From Hoeflea sp. IMCC20628 (GTDB taxonomy: Bacteria; Pseudomonadota; Alphaproteobacteria; Rhizobiales; Rhizobiaceae): a DNA stretch of 64,000 nucleotides. The DNA lies in the NCBI RefSeq assembly GCF_001011155.1, contig NZ_CP011479.1:948501-1012500 (forward strand). Reading direction: 5' to 3'. The translations under genes were made by a program, and so were the position numbers. The notes under the pieces were generated by a model. That model made no database searches, was not told where the DNA came from, and saw only the letters and a list, made by a program, of their open reading frames with translations. The number at the start of each line of letters is the position of its first letter. Position 1 is the stretch's first letter. Shown one piece after another: positions 17,532 to 28,329 of the stretch.

Positions 17532-17809
17532 CGGACGCGGGTTTCAAATTGAAATTCTGCATTCAAATTTCTACCGTGAAGTGTATTTCGCCAACTCTTA
17601 AGTATTTCTGAATTCCTGGTGCAGAGATACCTATTTAAAACTGCAAGTTGATTTTCCGGGGAAGGATTTGCCGCGGAGATTACGAGGTTCCGGCAGGATC
17701 GTCATGGTGGCCAAATATGACCGATTGTTAATTCCACTTTTGCGACCCCGGGCGCTAGAACTGACAGCAATGCTGGTGATTTGATCGAGACTGAAGCGAA
17801 GGATACCCC

Positions 17810-18802
17810 ATGACACCGACGATATCGAAGTTCGCCAACGCGTTGAGCAGCAGTGCGAAGCCGACTGGGCTTGGGCTTGTCTGCACCGCCTTCTTGACCT
17901 TTTCCGCCACAGCGCATGAGGCCACAAGTGTCGACATCACCGGCGCGATCTTTGCCAGCACCCGGGCCGATTGCGCCAGCTATGAAAACCTCTATTCCTC
18001 GGATGTCACCGATACCCAGCAATATCGGCAGCTCAAGGGCTCGGTGCATGTCACGGCCTACGACGATCATTGCGTGGTCGAGTCCAACTCGATCCCCAAT
18101 CACGACACCGGCGAGGGCAGCGGCCGCAATTTCGTCGCGCCGGTGACGGAAATCTCCGGCAGCTTCACCATTCCGCGCAGTCCGAAACAGCAGGCATCCG
18201 TGACGGCGCTTGAACAGCGCAGCTATGATGCGATCCTGCTCAATGGTGTGGTTGTGGATATCCTTTCGGCCGGCTGCTACCGGCCGGGTGGCAACCGCGT
18301 CGATGCCAACGGCAATGTGGCGATCGGCTGCCGCGCAACTGACAAATGGCTGCTTGATCCGCTGGGACCGGACGCTGGCTTCGGGGCTGATATTCATCAC
18401 GCCCACACCCAGCCCAATGGCCAGTATCACTATCACGGCAACCCGATGGCGATGTTCGATGATCAGCCTGGCGATGACGGGTCGCCGGTGATCGGCTTTG
18501 CGGCCGACGGCTTCCCGATTTACGGCAGCTATTTCAAGGACGCCGCCGGTGCCGTGCGCAAGGCGAAATCCGGCTACAGCCTGAAACCCGGCACCCGCCC
18601 GTCGTCGGCCAGTGATCCCGGCGGCACTTACGATGGCATGTATGTCGATGATTTCGAATTCACCGATGCCGGCGATCTCGACGCCTGCAACGGCATGGTG
18701 GTGAATGGCCAATATGCCTACTACGTCACTGATGCCTATCCCTGGGTGATCAAGTGCTTTTCCGGTACGCCGGATTCGTCCTTTGCCAAGCCACGCCCCT
18801 GA
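17810..18802 (+). CDS. Secreted YHYH-domain protein
   Basis: This 330-residue exported protein has a signal-like hydrophobic segment at about residues 20-40 ending SATAHEA. The YHYH signature (HHAHTQPNGQYHYHG) lies near residues 195-210 and is followed by IGFAADGFPIYG and then CNGMVVNGQYAYYVT. YHYH proteins are periplasmic or secreted. Their function is not established, although the His-rich motif suggests metal binding. GAAGGA lies 7 bases before the ATG. Confidence 0.88.
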   Translation: MTPTISKFANALSSSAKPTGLGLVCTAFLTFSATAHEATSVDITGAIFASTRADCASYENLYSSDVTDTQQYRQLKGSVHVTAYDDHCVVESNSIPNHDTGEGSGRNFVAPVTEISGSFTIPRSPKQQASVTALEQRSYDAILLNGVVVDILSAGCYRPGGNRVDANGNVAIGCRATDKWLLDPLGPDAGFGADIHHAHTQPNGQYHYHGNPMAMFDDQPGDDGSPVIGFAADGFPIYGSYFKDAAGAVRKAKSGYSLKPGTRPSSASDPGGTYDGMYVDDFEFTDAGDLDACNGMVVNGQYAYYVTDAYPWVIKCFSGTPDSSFAKPRP

Positions 18803-18916
18803 ACCCGGACCTTTGACGTTTGTCGCCGGCATGCGCGCCGCGGCGAGCGGCAATCATGACCGGCAAACACGGCTTTTGCACCGGTGTTGGCGCGGCGATC
18901 ACGCCGCGCAGCTTCG

Positions 18917-19636
18917 TCATGCCAGCGTCAGAAATTCCACTTTCCCCGTTGCAATGTCATAGACTGCAGCGGCGGACTTGATCTTTCCCGACGCGTGAAA
19001 TTCGGAGAGGATCGGACCGGCGGCTGCTGCTTTTTCCGCGTTGAGCTTGGCGTTCTGTGCGGTTGCTGCTGCGAGCAGGTCACTCGGATTGCCGGGCATG
19101 ACATCATAGACGGCAGGCCGAATTGCATCGACCAGGCTCGGCAGGTGTCCGGGCGGGAGGATATTGTCCTGAATCGACGTGATCGTGGCGCCAACCGCGC
19201 CGCAGGATGTATGCCCGAGAACGACAATCGTCTTGATGCCGAGAATCGCAGCGCTGTATTCGAGGCTGGCCAGCCCGTCCTTATTGATGAAGTTGCCGGC
19301 AACGCGGACAACAAAAAGGTCGCCCGGCCCCTGGTCGAAAATCAACTCCGGCACGACGCGGGAGTCGGAACAGGCGACGACGGCGGCAAAGGGCTGCTGC
19401 CCGAGCGAGCGGGCCGACCGGCTGGCGGAATGATCCGTGTTGATTGCGGTATTTGACACGTAGCGTGCATTGCCCTCGATGAGGCGCTGAAGTGCTAGAT
19501 CGGGTGTGGCTGGTGGCGTTTCGTCGGTTTGAGCAAAAGCCCGGGAACCGGACGCCGTTGCTGCCAGGGCGACGGCCAGACCGCCTCCGAAAAGCCCCCG
19601 GCGGCTGATGGTCGCTTTCGCGTTTTGCTCACACAT
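18917..19636 (-). CDS. Exported beta-carbonic anhydrase (Tat signal)
   Basis: This zinc enzyme interconverts CO2 and bicarbonate. Of 239 residues, the leader ISRRGLFGGGLAVALA is a twin-arginine signal, so the folded enzyme should be periplasmic. The zinc ligands are recognisable: Cys near 87 in VACSDSRV (also giving the catalytic Asp-Arg pair), then His and Cys near 142-145 in GHTSCGAVGA. The length and motif order fit beta-class enzymes. It sits alone upstream of a lipoprotein gene read the same way. Confidence 0.92.
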   Translation of the reverse strand: MCEQNAKATISRRGLFGGGLAVALAATASGSRAFAQTDETPPATPDLALQRLIEGNARYVSNTAINTDHSASRSARSLGQQPFAAVVACSDSRVVPELIFDQGPGDLFVVRVAGNFINKDGLASLEYSAAILGIKTIVVLGHTSCGAVGATITSIQDNILPPGHLPSLVDAIRPAVYDVMPGNPSDLLAAATAQNAKLNAEKAAAAGPILSEFHASGKIKSAAAVYDIATGKVEFLTLA

Positions 19637-19757
19637 AAATTTCTTCCTTCAATGTCTTCACTAAAAATCGCCGGACCATCCGAAGATTGGCCCGGCGATG
19701 TGTGCCCGGAAACTGTTATCCCGCCGCCTTTGATGGCGGTGGGAAATATCCGTCAGA

Positions 19758-20459
19758 TCAGTTCGACTTCTGCAGCAGATTGCCGATGGCGTTGACTGCG
19801 TTGCCGACGTCGTCGATGGTTTTCTGCATCTTCTCGGCCTTCAGTTCTTCCTCGGTCCTGGGCCGGGCGGCTTCTTCGGCCGCGGCCTTGTCCGCTGCTG
19901 CCTTTTCTGCTGCCAGCGCCGCCTCATAGTCAGCCGCCCGGGCAGCCGCTGCTTCAGCGGCGGTCTTTTCGGCGGCCATGTCGGCGCGAACCTTTTCTTC
20001 GGCTTCGAGCTTGATGCGGGCCTCGCGTTCGGCCTGTACCCTCAGTGCTTCTTCAGCTTGCAGCTTCTCGAAATTGTCGTTCTCCAGCTTGGCCTTGGCT
20101 TCGGCGGCGGCTTTTGCGGCTGCAGCCTTGTCTGCCTTGGCCTGCCGGGCGGCACGGTCATTGGCTTCCTGGGCAGCGGCTGCCTCAGCTGCCTTTTTTT
20201 CGGCAGCCATCTCGGCGCGGACCTTGTCCTCGGCTTCAAGTTTGATGCGGGCTTCGCGTTCGGCCTTTGCCTTCAATTCCGCATCAGCCTTGGCTTCGGC
20301 TTCGAGCTTGGCTTTCGCAGCGGCTTCGGCGGCCTGTTGCGTTTCGGCTTCCGACACCACCGGTGCCTGCTCGACCTCGGTCTTGGCGTCCTTGTTCTCG
20401 TCGCTGCAGGCGGCGAGAGCCAGGGTGAGTGATGCCACGGTCAGAATTTTGCGGATCAT
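19758..20459 (-). CDS. Ala/Glu/Lys-rich coiled-coil lipoprotein
   Basis: This 233-residue protein has a lipobox (LTLALAAC-S), so it should be anchored by lipid. The rest is almost entirely low-complexity Ala/Glu/Lys predicted to be one long helix, resembling the TolA central domain but not homologous by any visible motif. Two internal copies of a ~55-residue block start AEREARIKLEAE and differ at scattered positions, so the gene grew by tandem duplication. The ATG at 20459 is set by the lipoprotein signal. A structural periplasmic spacer role is inference. Confidence 0.75.
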   Translation of the reverse strand: MIRKILTVASLTLALAACSDENKDAKTEVEQAPVVSEAETQQAAEAAAKAKLEAEAKADAELKAKAEREARIKLEAEDKVRAEMAAEKKAAEAAAAQEANDRAARQAKADKAAAAKAAAEAKAKLENDNFEKLQAEEALRVQAEREARIKLEAEEKVRADMAAEKTAAEAAAARAADYEAALAAEKAAADKAAAEEAARPRTEEELKAEKMQKTIDDVGNAVNAIGNLLQKSN

Positions 20460-20657
20460 GTAAAGTCCCTCAGGCTGTTTGGTCACGCCAGTGGAGATCA
20501 CTGGCTTTTCAGGTCATGCCCCTGTCGAGCACACCAACCCTGAATGTTTGGTTAACGAGCCGTTAATACTGGGTTCAGTTTGGGCTGCACAGCATTGCGC
20601 AGCTTGCTGATCCCGTCGTGGCGGCCACTGACTGGCCGGGTGCGCCGGGCAGGGCGC

Positions 20658-23600
20658 TCAGCGGACCTGCTTCAGTGCAGTCTTCAGCGAATTGTCGGAA
20701 TAGGGCTTCATCAGCAGCACCGCATCTTCGTCGGCGCCGGCTGGCACCTCGCTTTCGCCGGTGGCGAAGATGATGCCGACATTCGGCTTCAGCCGCCGTA
20801 TTTCCTTGGCCAGTTCTCCGCCCTTCATGTCCGGCAAACCGACGTCGGTGACCAGAATGTCGAAATCCTGCGCTTCGGCGGCCTTCAGTGCCTGAGCAGC
20901 ATTGCCCGCCTCGATGACGGTATGGCCCATGTCCTCAAGCATGTCCGCAGTGTTGATGCGGATCAGTGCTTCGTCTTCGACCAGCATGATGGTTAGCTTG
21001 TCGGCTTTCGGCGCGGCAGGTCCCGACTGGCCATGCGTGGCCGCAGCACCGGTTTTTGCGGCGGGCATGGTGCGCTGCTTCTGGTTGGCCAGAAGGTGAC
21101 GGATGCGGCCGTCAAGAGATTCACGGGTATAGGGTTTGGAGAGCAGTTCGACGCCGGGGTCGAGCTTGCCGCCATGGACGATGGAGTTCTCGGTGTAACC
21201 GGAGGTGAACAGCACCACCAGGTCAGGCCGCTGGGCAATGGCCATCTTGGCCATCTCCGGGCTTTTCAATGTTCCCGGCATCACCACATCGGTGAACATC
21301 ACATCAACCGGGATGCCGCTTTCGATGACGGAAAGACCGGCTTGCGCGTCGCGCGCGGTCAGCACATTATAGCCAAGATCGCGCAGCGTCGCCACCACGG
21401 TGGCGCGGACTTCATCATCGTCTTCCACCACCAGAATGGTTTCGGAGCCGCCGACAGCCGGGCCGGAAACGATCTGTTCTTCAAGGTGCTCCTCGTCGAC
21501 GGAGCGCGGCAGATAGAGCTTGACCGTCGTGCCGTGGCCGGGCTCGCTGTAGATCTTGATATGGCCGCCGGATTGCTTGACGAAGCCATAGACCATCGAC
21601 AGGCCCAGCCCGGTGCCCTTGCCTTCGGGCTTGGTCGAGAAGAATGGCTCGAACACCTGTTCCAGCGTTTCCTCGTCCATGCCGCTGCCGGTGTCGGAGA
21701 CCGCAATCAGCACATAGTCGCCGCTGCTGACGTCCTCGTGGCCGGTTGTGTAGCTGTCATCAAGACGGGCATTGCCGGCCTCGATCGTCATCTTGCCGGC
21801 GCCGTCCATGGCGTCACGGGCATTGATGGCCAGATTCAGAATGGCGTTTTCCACCTGGGTCGGGTCGGCGGATGTGTTCCACAATCCTTCGGAGATGATG
21901 ACTTCGCAATCCACGGTCTCGCCGATCGAGCGGCGCAGCAGATCTTCCATGCCGTTCACAAACCTGCCGACATTGATCACCTTCGGCTCCAGCGGCTGAC
22001 GGCGGCCGAATGACAATAGCTGGCTTGCCAGCTTGGCGCCGCGGTTGACCCCGGCAAGCGCGTTTGTGACCCGGGTTTCGGCGCGCTCATTGCCAGCCAC
22101 ATCCTTGGCCAGCAATTGCAGGTTTCCGGCCACGACCTGAAGCAGGTTGTTGAAATCATGGGCGATGCCGCCGGTGAGTTTGCCGATGGTTTCCATCTTC
22201 TGCGATTGCTGCAACGCCTTTTCCGATTGCAGCAATTGTTCGGTGCGCTCGGCGATCCGCTCTTCGAGTGTGGCGTTGAGCTCGGCAAGGGCTGCTTCAT
22301 TGAGCTTGGCATGTTCGATATCGGTGTTGGTGCCGACCCAGCGGCGGATATCGCCCTGCTCGGTCTTGACCGGAGTGGCCCGGACCACGTGCCAGCGGTA
22401 GACGCCATCATGACGGCGGACGCGGAATTCGGCCTGGTAGATCTCGCCGGCCTCGATGGCGGCGGTCCAGGCAGCCGCAGCGGCCGGAAAATCCTCGGGG
22501 TGGACGATCGATCCCCAGGCGTCGCCGGCGAGTTTTCCCTGAGCCACACCGCTGAAGGCCACAACCCGGTCATTGAGCCAGTCGATCTTGCCGTCAGGCG
22601 TCGCTGTCCAGACGTGGTTGAGCATCGACTGCGACAGCGTACGGAATTCTTCCTCGCTGGCCTTGAGCGACAATTCAGCGTTCTTGCTGGCTGTAGTATC
22701 CCTAAACAGCACGGCGACATTGTCGGAACCTGCGCCGTCAATGGCGAACGCCTGCACCTGGAACCAGCGATCATCGAGCTCGCTGGCCGGACTTTCGCTG
22801 CTGGCAGCCTCGCCGGTGCGCGCTACCTTGCCGTAGAAATCGAACCAAAATTGTTCATGGCCGGGGGCAATGTCGCGGCGTATCCATTTGCCGACCGCGT
22901 CCTTGATGCCGGTCTGGCGGGCGAAGGCCTTGTTGATTTCCAGGAATTCGTAATCGACCGGATTGCCGTCGTCATCCCAGATCATGCGGATGACGCAGAA
23001 TCCGGATTCAAGGTTTTCAAACAGATTGCGGTAGCGTTCGCGCTGGGCGTGAGCTTCCATCTCCGCCTTGCGGCGGGCGGTGACGTCAAACAGCACACCG
23101 GGAAACCGGTCCGGCTTGCCGTCCTTGCCTTTGACCAGTTTGCCCTGCGCCAGCACGTGGGACACCGATCCATCGGGCCGCATCACCCGGTACTCGGTGC
23201 TGTAGGCGCCACCGGATTCGATAGTGCGGACGATTTCGTCGGCGACACGTGGCCGGTCTTCCTCATGGATCCTGTTGACAAACTCCTCCAGCGGCAGGCC
23301 CTTCTTGGCCTGTTTGCTCGAAAGCCCGAAAGTATCGGCAAAGCGGCCATCGGTGACGATCAGATCGCCCGACACATCCCAGTTCCAGGACCCGATCACA
23401 TCGGCATTGGTCATGGTCAGGTCGAGCCGTTCCAGCAAATGCTTGGTCTGCGAACTGCGCAGTGCCACGACGTGCCCCTTGTCCGGGGTGGGAACCGAGA
23501 CCGAATCCAGATCGACCGGCCCGTCGGAGCCGATGAAAAAGCCCCGGTCATCATAGATACCGGAATAGGGCTGGCCGACGATGTCACCGGTTTTCCAGCC

Positions 23601-23687
23601 CAGCAACCGCTCGGCGCCCTCGCTCCAGCCGGTGATCACGCCTTCCGGGTCAAGAAAGATAAGAGGTGCAGTCAGCGTCGTGTCCAT
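20658..23687 (-). CDS. Hybrid sensor histidine kinase with multiple PAS domains and two receiver domains
   Basis: This large soluble two-component protein has 1009 residues. About four PAS/PAC domains occupy residues ~1-480 and carry no transmembrane segment, so the signal is likely cytosolic. The phospho-acceptor His is near 509 in [12 protein letters not shown]. The HATPase domain follows, with N-box near 619 ([10 protein letters not shown]) and G-boxes near 660-690 ([20 protein letters not shown]). Two receiver domains end it, with phospho-acceptor Asp near 798 (MFTDVVMPG) and near 945 (LVTDVGLPD). The ATG at 23687 follows GGAAAG. No partner regulator is adjacent. It diverges from uvrB. 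Confidence 0.92.
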   Translation of the reverse strand: MDTTLTAPLIFLDPEGVITGWSEGAERLLGWKTGDIVGQPYSGIYDDRGFFIGSDGPVDLDSVSVPTPDKGHVVALRSSQTKHLLERLDLTMTNADVIGSWNWDVSGDLIVTDGRFADTFGLSSKQAKKGLPLEEFVNRIHEEDRPRVADEIVRTIESGGAYSTEYRVMRPDGSVSHVLAQGKLVKGKDGKPDRFPGVLFDVTARRKAEMEAHAQRERYRNLFENLESGFCVIRMIWDDDGNPVDYEFLEINKAFARQTGIKDAVGKWIRRDIAPGHEQFWFDFYGKVARTGEAASSESPASELDDRWFQVQAFAIDGAGSDNVAVLFRDTTASKNAELSLKASEEEFRTLSQSMLNHVWTATPDGKIDWLNDRVVAFSGVAQGKLAGDAWGSIVHPEDFPAAAAAWTAAIEAGEIYQAEFRVRRHDGVYRWHVVRATPVKTEQGDIRRWVGTNTDIEHAKLNEAALAELNATLEERIAERTEQLLQSEKALQQSQKMETIGKLTGGIAHDFNNLLQVVAGNLQLLAKDVAGNERAETRVTNALAGVNRGAKLASQLLSFGRRQPLEPKVINVGRFVNGMEDLLRRSIGETVDCEVIISEGLWNTSADPTQVENAILNLAINARDAMDGAGKMTIEAGNARLDDSYTTGHEDVSSGDYVLIAVSDTGSGMDEETLEQVFEPFFSTKPEGKGTGLGLSMVYGFVKQSGGHIKIYSEPGHGTTVKLYLPRSVDEEHLEEQIVSGPAVGGSETILVVEDDDEVRATVVATLRDLGYNVLTARDAQAGLSVIESGIPVDVMFTDVVMPGTLKSPEMAKMAIAQRPDLVVLFTSGYTENSIVHGGKLDPGVELLSKPYTRESLDGRIRHLLANQKQRTMPAAKTGAAATHGQSGPAAPKADKLTIMLVEDEALIRINTADMLEDMGHTVIEAGNAAQALKAAEAQDFDILVTDVGLPDMKGGELAKEIRRLKPNVGIIFATGESEVPAGADEDAVLLMKPYSDNSLKTALKQVR

Positions 23688-23926
23688 GCGATCTTTCCAT
23701 CGTGTCAACGCGACATGCCTGGAAACCGCTGGGCTCCCGACTGCCGCTCAAGTTGCAGCCGTATGTATCATATCCGGCAAGGATGCCTAGATGCAGAATT
23801 GTGGCAGTGCGACAGGGTACCAAGTGGCGCGCCCTGCTGACACCTGCTGTCAGCATCGGCCGGTTTGTTCCCCATATGCCCCGGCCACCCCTTTCTTTCG
23901 CCATCGACTCTGCCCATATTGCCGCT

Positions 23927-26911
23927 ATGGCAAAATCTCCTGCAAAATCATCCCGCCCGGACGGTTCCGAATTTGACGGCTTCGAGGAAGCGCCGCAGGC
24001 GCCGCTCAGCGGCGATCCGATCGCCAGTTCCGGCTCGATTGCCGACTGGGCCGCTGATCTGGCGAAAGAAGCCGAGCTCGACGCGGTGAAGGCGCGGCGC
24101 AAGGCGGAAAACCGCGAAATTCGCTCGCAGGCCGGCAAGCACCGGATGAAGGCGGGCAAGCTCAGCGTCGATGAGGCTGCGGCGCTGCCGCCGAAGGGCA
24201 AGGCCAAGAAGACCTCTGCCAAATCCACCAAGGAGAGCAACGCCAAATCGGCGCGCGGCACCTCGATGGGTGCGAGCACAGATCCACGGGCACGGTCTGC
24301 CGCCGGTCTCAACGCCGTGGCTGGCCTCGACATGTCGATGGAGGAGGCGGAAGCTTCCGGCGCCACCAGCGCCAACACCGCCACCGTGCAAGCATTGTCG
24401 GATCTGATCGAAAGCGGCAACCCGCTGTTCAAGAACGGCAAGACCTGGACGCCGCACCGTCCGGCACGGCCGGAGAAATCCGAGGGCGGCCACACCATCC
24501 GCATGGTCACCGAATATGAGCCGGCCGGCGACCAGCCGACGGCGATTGCCGATCTGGTGGCCGGTGCCAACGAGAACGAGCGCAACCAGGTGCTTTTGGG
24601 CGTCACCGGCTCGGGCAAGACCTTTACCATGGCCAAGGTGATCGCCGAGACCCAGCGCCCGGCCTTGATCCTGGCGCCGAACAAGACACTTGCCGCGCAG
24701 CTCTATTCCGAGTTCAAGAACTTCTTCCCCGACAATGCGGTCGAGTATTTCGTCTCCTATTACGATTACTACCAGCCGGAAGCCTATGTGCCGCGCACCG
24801 ACACCTTCATCGAGAAGGAATCGACCATCAACGAGCAGATCGACCGGATGCGCCACTCGGCCACCCGTTCGCTGATGGAGCGCGACGACGTCATCATCGT
24901 CGCTTCGGTCTCCTGCATCTACGGTATCGGCTCGGTGGAAACCTACACCGCCATGACCTTCCAGATGGCGGTCGGCGACCGCATCGACCAGCGCCAGTTG
25001 CTGGCCGACCTGGTGGCGCAGCAATACAAGCGCCGCGACATGGATTTCCAGCGCGGCTCGTTCCGGGTTCGCGGCGACACCATCGAACTGTTTCCGGCCC
25101 ACCTTGAAGACGCGGCTTGGCGGATCTCGATGTTCGGCGACGAGATCGAGACCATTGTCGAGTTCGATCCGCTCACCGGCCACAAGACCGGCGATCTGCA
25201 ATCGGTCAAGATCTACGCCAACTCGCACTATGTCACCCCACGGCCAACGCTGAACCAGGCGACAAAGCAGATCCGCGAGGAACTCAAGCATCGCCTCGTC
25301 GAACTCGAGGCCTCGGGCCGGCTGATCGAGGCGCAGCGGCTGGAGCAGCGCACCCGCTTCGATCTGGAAATGCTCGAGGCCACCGGCGTCTGCCAGGGCA
25401 TCGAGAACTATTCGCGCTATCTCACCGGTCGCGCGCCGGGTGAACCTCCGCCGACGCTGTTTGAATATATCCCCGACAACGCGCTGCTGTTCATCGACGA
25501 GAGCCATGTCTCGATCCCGCAGATCGGCGGCATGTACCGCGGCGACTTTCGCCGCAAGGCGACGCTGGCCGAATACGGCTTCCGGCTGCCCTCCTGTCTC
25601 GATAACCGACCGCTCAGGTTTGAGGAATGGGACGCGATGCGTCCCTCCACCGTTGCCGTTTCCGCCACCCCGGGCAGTTGGGAGATGGAACAGGCCGGCG
25701 GTGTCTTCGCCGAACAGGTGATCCGTCCCACCGGGCTGATCGACCCGCCGGTGGAAGTGCGTCCGGCCCGGGCCCAGGTCGACGATGTGCTGGGCGAAAT
25801 CCGCGCCACGGCGCAGGCTGGCTACCGCACCTTGTGCACGGTGCTGACCAAGCGCATGGCCGAGGACCTGACCGAATATCTGCACGAGCAGGGGGTTCGC
25901 GTCCGCTACATGCACTCCGACATCGACACACTGGAGCGGATCGAGATCATCCGCGATCTGCGCCTCGGCGCCTTCGACGTGCTGGTCGGCATCAACCTGT
26001 TGCGCGAGGGGCTCGACATCCCCGAATGCGCGCTGGTGGCGATTCTTGACGCCGACAAGGAAGGTTTCCTGCGCTCCGAGACCTCGCTGGTGCAGACCAT
26101 CGGCCGCGCCGCGCGTAATGTCGACGGCAAGGTCATTCTCTATGCCGACAAGATCACCGGCTCGATGGAGCGGGCGATGGAGGAGACCTCGCGGCGCCGC
26201 GCCAAGCAGGAAGAATACAACACCGCCCACGGCATCACGCCGGAATCGGTCAAGGCGCATATCTCCGACATTCTCGAATCGGTCTACGAACGCGACCATG
26301 TCCGCGCCTCGATTTCCGCACCCGGCGGCAAGGGCCAGGCCGGCAATGAGGGCGTCATGGTCGGCGCCAATCTCAAGGCGCATCTGGAAGCGCTGGAAAA
26401 GCAGATGCGCGATTCCGCCGCCGATCTCGATTTCGAAACAGCCGCCCGTCTGCGCGACGAGGTCAAGCGGCTGAAGGCGGTCGAGCTCGAAATGATGGAC
26501 GACCCGCTGGCGCGCAATGCCGGCATCGAAAACACCAAGGCCAGCCGCAAGGCCACCGCCACCGGCAAGCCGCAACGCGGTCCCTCCAAACCGGCCAATC
26601 CCGATATCCTGCGCAATCCGGAATCGAATTATTTCAAGAAGCCCTCGCTCGACAATATGGGCCCGGGCACCGACATGGTGAAACCGCTTGCGGGCTCCGC
26701 GGCACCGGACAAGGCCTCCTATTTCCGCAAGAACGATCTCGACGAAATGACCGTCGGCCGCACCGAAAAGCCGGTGCCGGGCGCCGCACCGAAAAAACCC
26801 GATGATCCGATCCTCAAGCGCGGCAAGGTCGGGGCAGGGTCCTACGAGGACCCGGCGGAAGCCGCCCGCAACAAGCGCCGCCCCGGCAAGACCGGCCGTC
26901 CGGGCAAATAG
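23927..26911 (+). CDS. uvrB: Excinuclease ABC subunit B
   Basis: This is the damage-verifying helicase-like subunit of nucleotide excision repair, acting with UvrA and UvrC. Of 994 residues, the helicase core begins about residue 185. The Walker A GVTGSGKT is at 225-232, the beta-hairpin [12 protein letters not shown] near 278, the DEXH-type FIDESH near 521, and the C-terminal UVR helix pair near 820. It is about 320 residues longer than the E. coli protein. The extra sequence is a charged, Lys/Ala-rich N-terminal extension plus a C-terminal tail, a layout known in rhizobial UvrB. The start is uncertain; 23876 is an alternative. Confidence 0.95.
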   Translation: MAKSPAKSSRPDGSEFDGFEEAPQAPLSGDPIASSGSIADWAADLAKEAELDAVKARRKAENREIRSQAGKHRMKAGKLSVDEAAALPPKGKAKKTSAKSTKESNAKSARGTSMGASTDPRARSAAGLNAVAGLDMSMEEAEASGATSANTATVQALSDLIESGNPLFKNGKTWTPHRPARPEKSEGGHTIRMVTEYEPAGDQPTAIADLVAGANENERNQVLLGVTGSGKTFTMAKVIAETQRPALILAPNKTLAAQLYSEFKNFFPDNAVEYFVSYYDYYQPEAYVPRTDTFIEKESTINEQIDRMRHSATRSLMERDDVIIVASVSCIYGIGSVETYTAMTFQMAVGDRIDQRQLLADLVAQQYKRRDMDFQRGSFRVRGDTIELFPAHLEDAAWRISMFGDEIETIVEFDPLTGHKTGDLQSVKIYANSHYVTPRPTLNQATKQIREELKHRLVELEASGRLIEAQRLEQRTRFDLEMLEATGVCQGIENYSRYLTGRAPGEPPPTLFEYIPDNALLFIDESHVSIPQIGGMYRGDFRRKATLAEYGFRLPSCLDNRPLRFEEWDAMRPSTVAVSATPGSWEMEQAGGVFAEQVIRPTGLIDPPVEVRPARAQVDDVLGEIRATAQAGYRTLCTVLTKRMAEDLTEYLHEQGVRVRYMHSDIDTLERIEIIRDLRLGAFDVLVGINLLREGLDIPECALVAILDADKEGFLRSETSLVQTIGRAARNVDGKVILYADKITGSMERAMEETSRRRAKQEEYNTAHGITPESVKAHISDILESVYERDHVRASISAPGGKGQAGNEGVMVGANLKAHLEALEKQMRDSAADLDFETAARLRDEVKRLKAVELEMMDDPLARNAGIENTKASRKATATGKPQRGPSKPANPDILRNPESNYFKKPSLDNMGPGTDMVKPLAGSAAPDKASYFRKNDLDEMTVGRTEKPVPGAAPKKPDDPILKRGKVGAGSYEDPAEAARNKRRPGKTGRPGK

Positions 26912-27093
26912 CGGCGTCCGACGCCGCCTCGTACCCGCAAAACCATGTTGCCGGGTTCACCCTCGGCCGCATCCCCGGCATTTGATTCAAATCCCGCTGC
27001 CCGGTTTAACCTCCGCCTAAACCGGGCAGCGCTAGGTTTTGCGCGACCCCGACACCGGCACCCGTTTGCCGTCAGCATAGGAGCGCCAGCCAG

Positions 27094-27384
27094 ATGCCAG
27101 ACTTCTTTCCCGTCACATTGTCCGGCTCAGGTGCCGTGTCCGGTGCCGCAGTCGTTGATCTCACCGCCTTGCCGGCGCTGCCGCTCCGGTCCGCTGGCGG
27201 CAAATCTTTCACGCGGATCGCACCTGCGGTCTGGCCGTCGCCCGGCGCGGTCGACCTGGTGAGCCAGTTGCTCGATCTCAGCGGCACCGCCATCACCCAT
27301 ACCGCCACCAATTCGATGCCCGAATCCGATTCCGATTTCTGGGGCATGCTGGCCGCAGCACTGCCGAAGGACGTGCAGGACTGA
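27094..27384 (+). CDS. Hypothetical small protein upstream of flagellar rod-domain gene
   Basis: This 96-residue frame (MPDFFPVTLSGSGAVSG…) has good GC-rich codon use and a fitting position. It ends about 140 bases before the rod-domain gene on the same strand. There is no signal peptide and no domain I recognise. It could be an accessory of the next gene or an unrelated hypothetical. Confidence 0.45.
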   Translation: MPDFFPVTLSGSGAVSGAAVVDLTALPALPLRSAGGKSFTRIAPAVWPSPGAVDLVSQLLDLSGTAITHTATNSMPESDSDFWGMLAAALPKDVQD

Positions 27385-27521
27385 ACTGGCCGTCCGGCTC
27401 GATTGCACCGCCGCCTTTCATGCTGACCATCAGCCCCTGCGCACACGCTTTGTTAACTGTTCTTGCTAACCTGGCCCTAATCTCCTGACGTTATGTTTGC
27501 GCGCACAAGGAGCAGCGCGTC

Positions 27522-27851
27522 ATGATTTCGAGCGTCATCACCACGGCATTTTCCGGCATGGCCGCGCAGCAGCAGCGGCTCGATTCGATTGCCAGCAACA
27601 TCGCCAATGCCGACACGCCCGATTATGCCCGCAAGCGCACCGACATGGTCACCGTGCCGGGCGGCGGGGTGAAGGCGGTAACGCGCGAGGCGCAGACCGG
27701 TGGTGTCGATCTCGCCACCGAACTGGTCGACCTGATCGGCACCAAAATCGCCTATGAGGCCAATGTCGTGGTCATGGAAACCGGCATGGACATGTGGGAC
27801 ACGCTGATGAGCGCGCTGGCCCCCGAGGACCGCGACGAGCGCTGGCGCTGA
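27522..27851 (+). CDS. Stand-alone flagellar basal-body rod-domain protein
   Basis: This 109-residue protein consists of the flagellar rod/hook N-terminal motif (MISSVITTAFSGMAAQQQRLDSIASNIAN, an ANADTP turn) and a C-terminal helix with AYEANVVVMETG, matching the matching ends of FlgB/FlgC-type rod proteins. It lacks the central domain of full-length rod or hook proteins and is shorter than FlgB or FlgC (~130-140 residues). It lies outside any flagellar operon. AAGGAG precedes the ATG. It may be a small rod-like component or a remnant under selection. Confidence 0.75.
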   Translation: MISSVITTAFSGMAAQQQRLDSIASNIANADTPDYARKRTDMVTVPGGGVKAVTREAQTGGVDLATELVDLIGTKIAYEANVVVMETGMDMWDTLMSALAPEDRDERWR

Positions 27852-27954
27852 TCGCGACCCGTTTGCCGCCTCGCTGAATTCGCTTCCCATCGGCCAAAAC
27901 CGTGCTAGATGGCAGGTTCAGCGCACACCCGCGTCAGCTTTCAGGATCATCGCC

Positions 27955-28098
27955 ATGTCCCGCCAGACCCTCACCATCGTCATCGCCATCATCGCCGTCG
28001 GCGCCGCCATCCTCGGCTACATGTATTACCAGGACCAGCAGACCTCCGGCGTCGAAATCAAGATCGGCGAAGGCGGCATTTCCATCGAAGAGAAGTAG
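27955..28098 (+). CDS. Small single-pass membrane protein (47 aa)
   Basis: This short frame starts MSRQTLTIVIAII, has one hydrophobic helix (residues ~6-25, TIVIAIIAVGAAILGYMYY) and a polar tail ending GISIEEK. Codon use is strongly GC-rich at third positions, as in neighbours, and 'CAGGAT' lies close upstream. It looks like a genuine tiny inner-membrane protein of the sort common in Rhizobiales, but its function is unknown. Confidence 0.6.
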   Translation: MSRQTLTIVIAIIAVGAAILGYMYYQDQQTSGVEIKIGEGGISIEEK

Positions 28099-28127
28099 GG
28101 CAGGGCAGGACTCGCGGCTTGTTCCCT

Positions 28128-28147
28128 CTCCCCCCTTGGTGGGGGAG
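28128..28147. repeat. C/G-rich hairpin in intergenic region
   Basis: CTCCCCC and GGGGGAG pair around a 6-base loop downstream of the small membrane gene. It may be a terminator-like or interspersed repeat hairpin. The rest of the interval up to 28329 shows no gene. Confidence 0.45.
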
Positions 28148-28329
28148 CCTCCAACCCCACGCCGTCACCCCGGACTTGATCCAGAGAAGCGAAGCGACGT
28201 CGTAGCCTCCGGGGTCCAGCAGCGTCTGCGTCGGCAGGCGCGGGATACTCGGTACTAATCTGCGACCTGCAAAAGGTCTCTCGGCTCGCGGACGCTCGCC
28301 CACTGGATGCCGGATCGACTGTTTCTTCG

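Noticed and set aside
22116-23840. 574-codon plus-strand frame antisense to the histidine kinase
   Set aside because: Shadow of the kinase gene. The real gene has full PAS/HisKA/HATPase/receiver motifs.
23948-26575. Long minus-strand open frame (875 codons) antisense to uvrB
   Set aside because: It is the mirror frame of a GC-rich, well-supported uvrB gene. It has no motif and a poor start, and its codon pattern follows the opposite strand.
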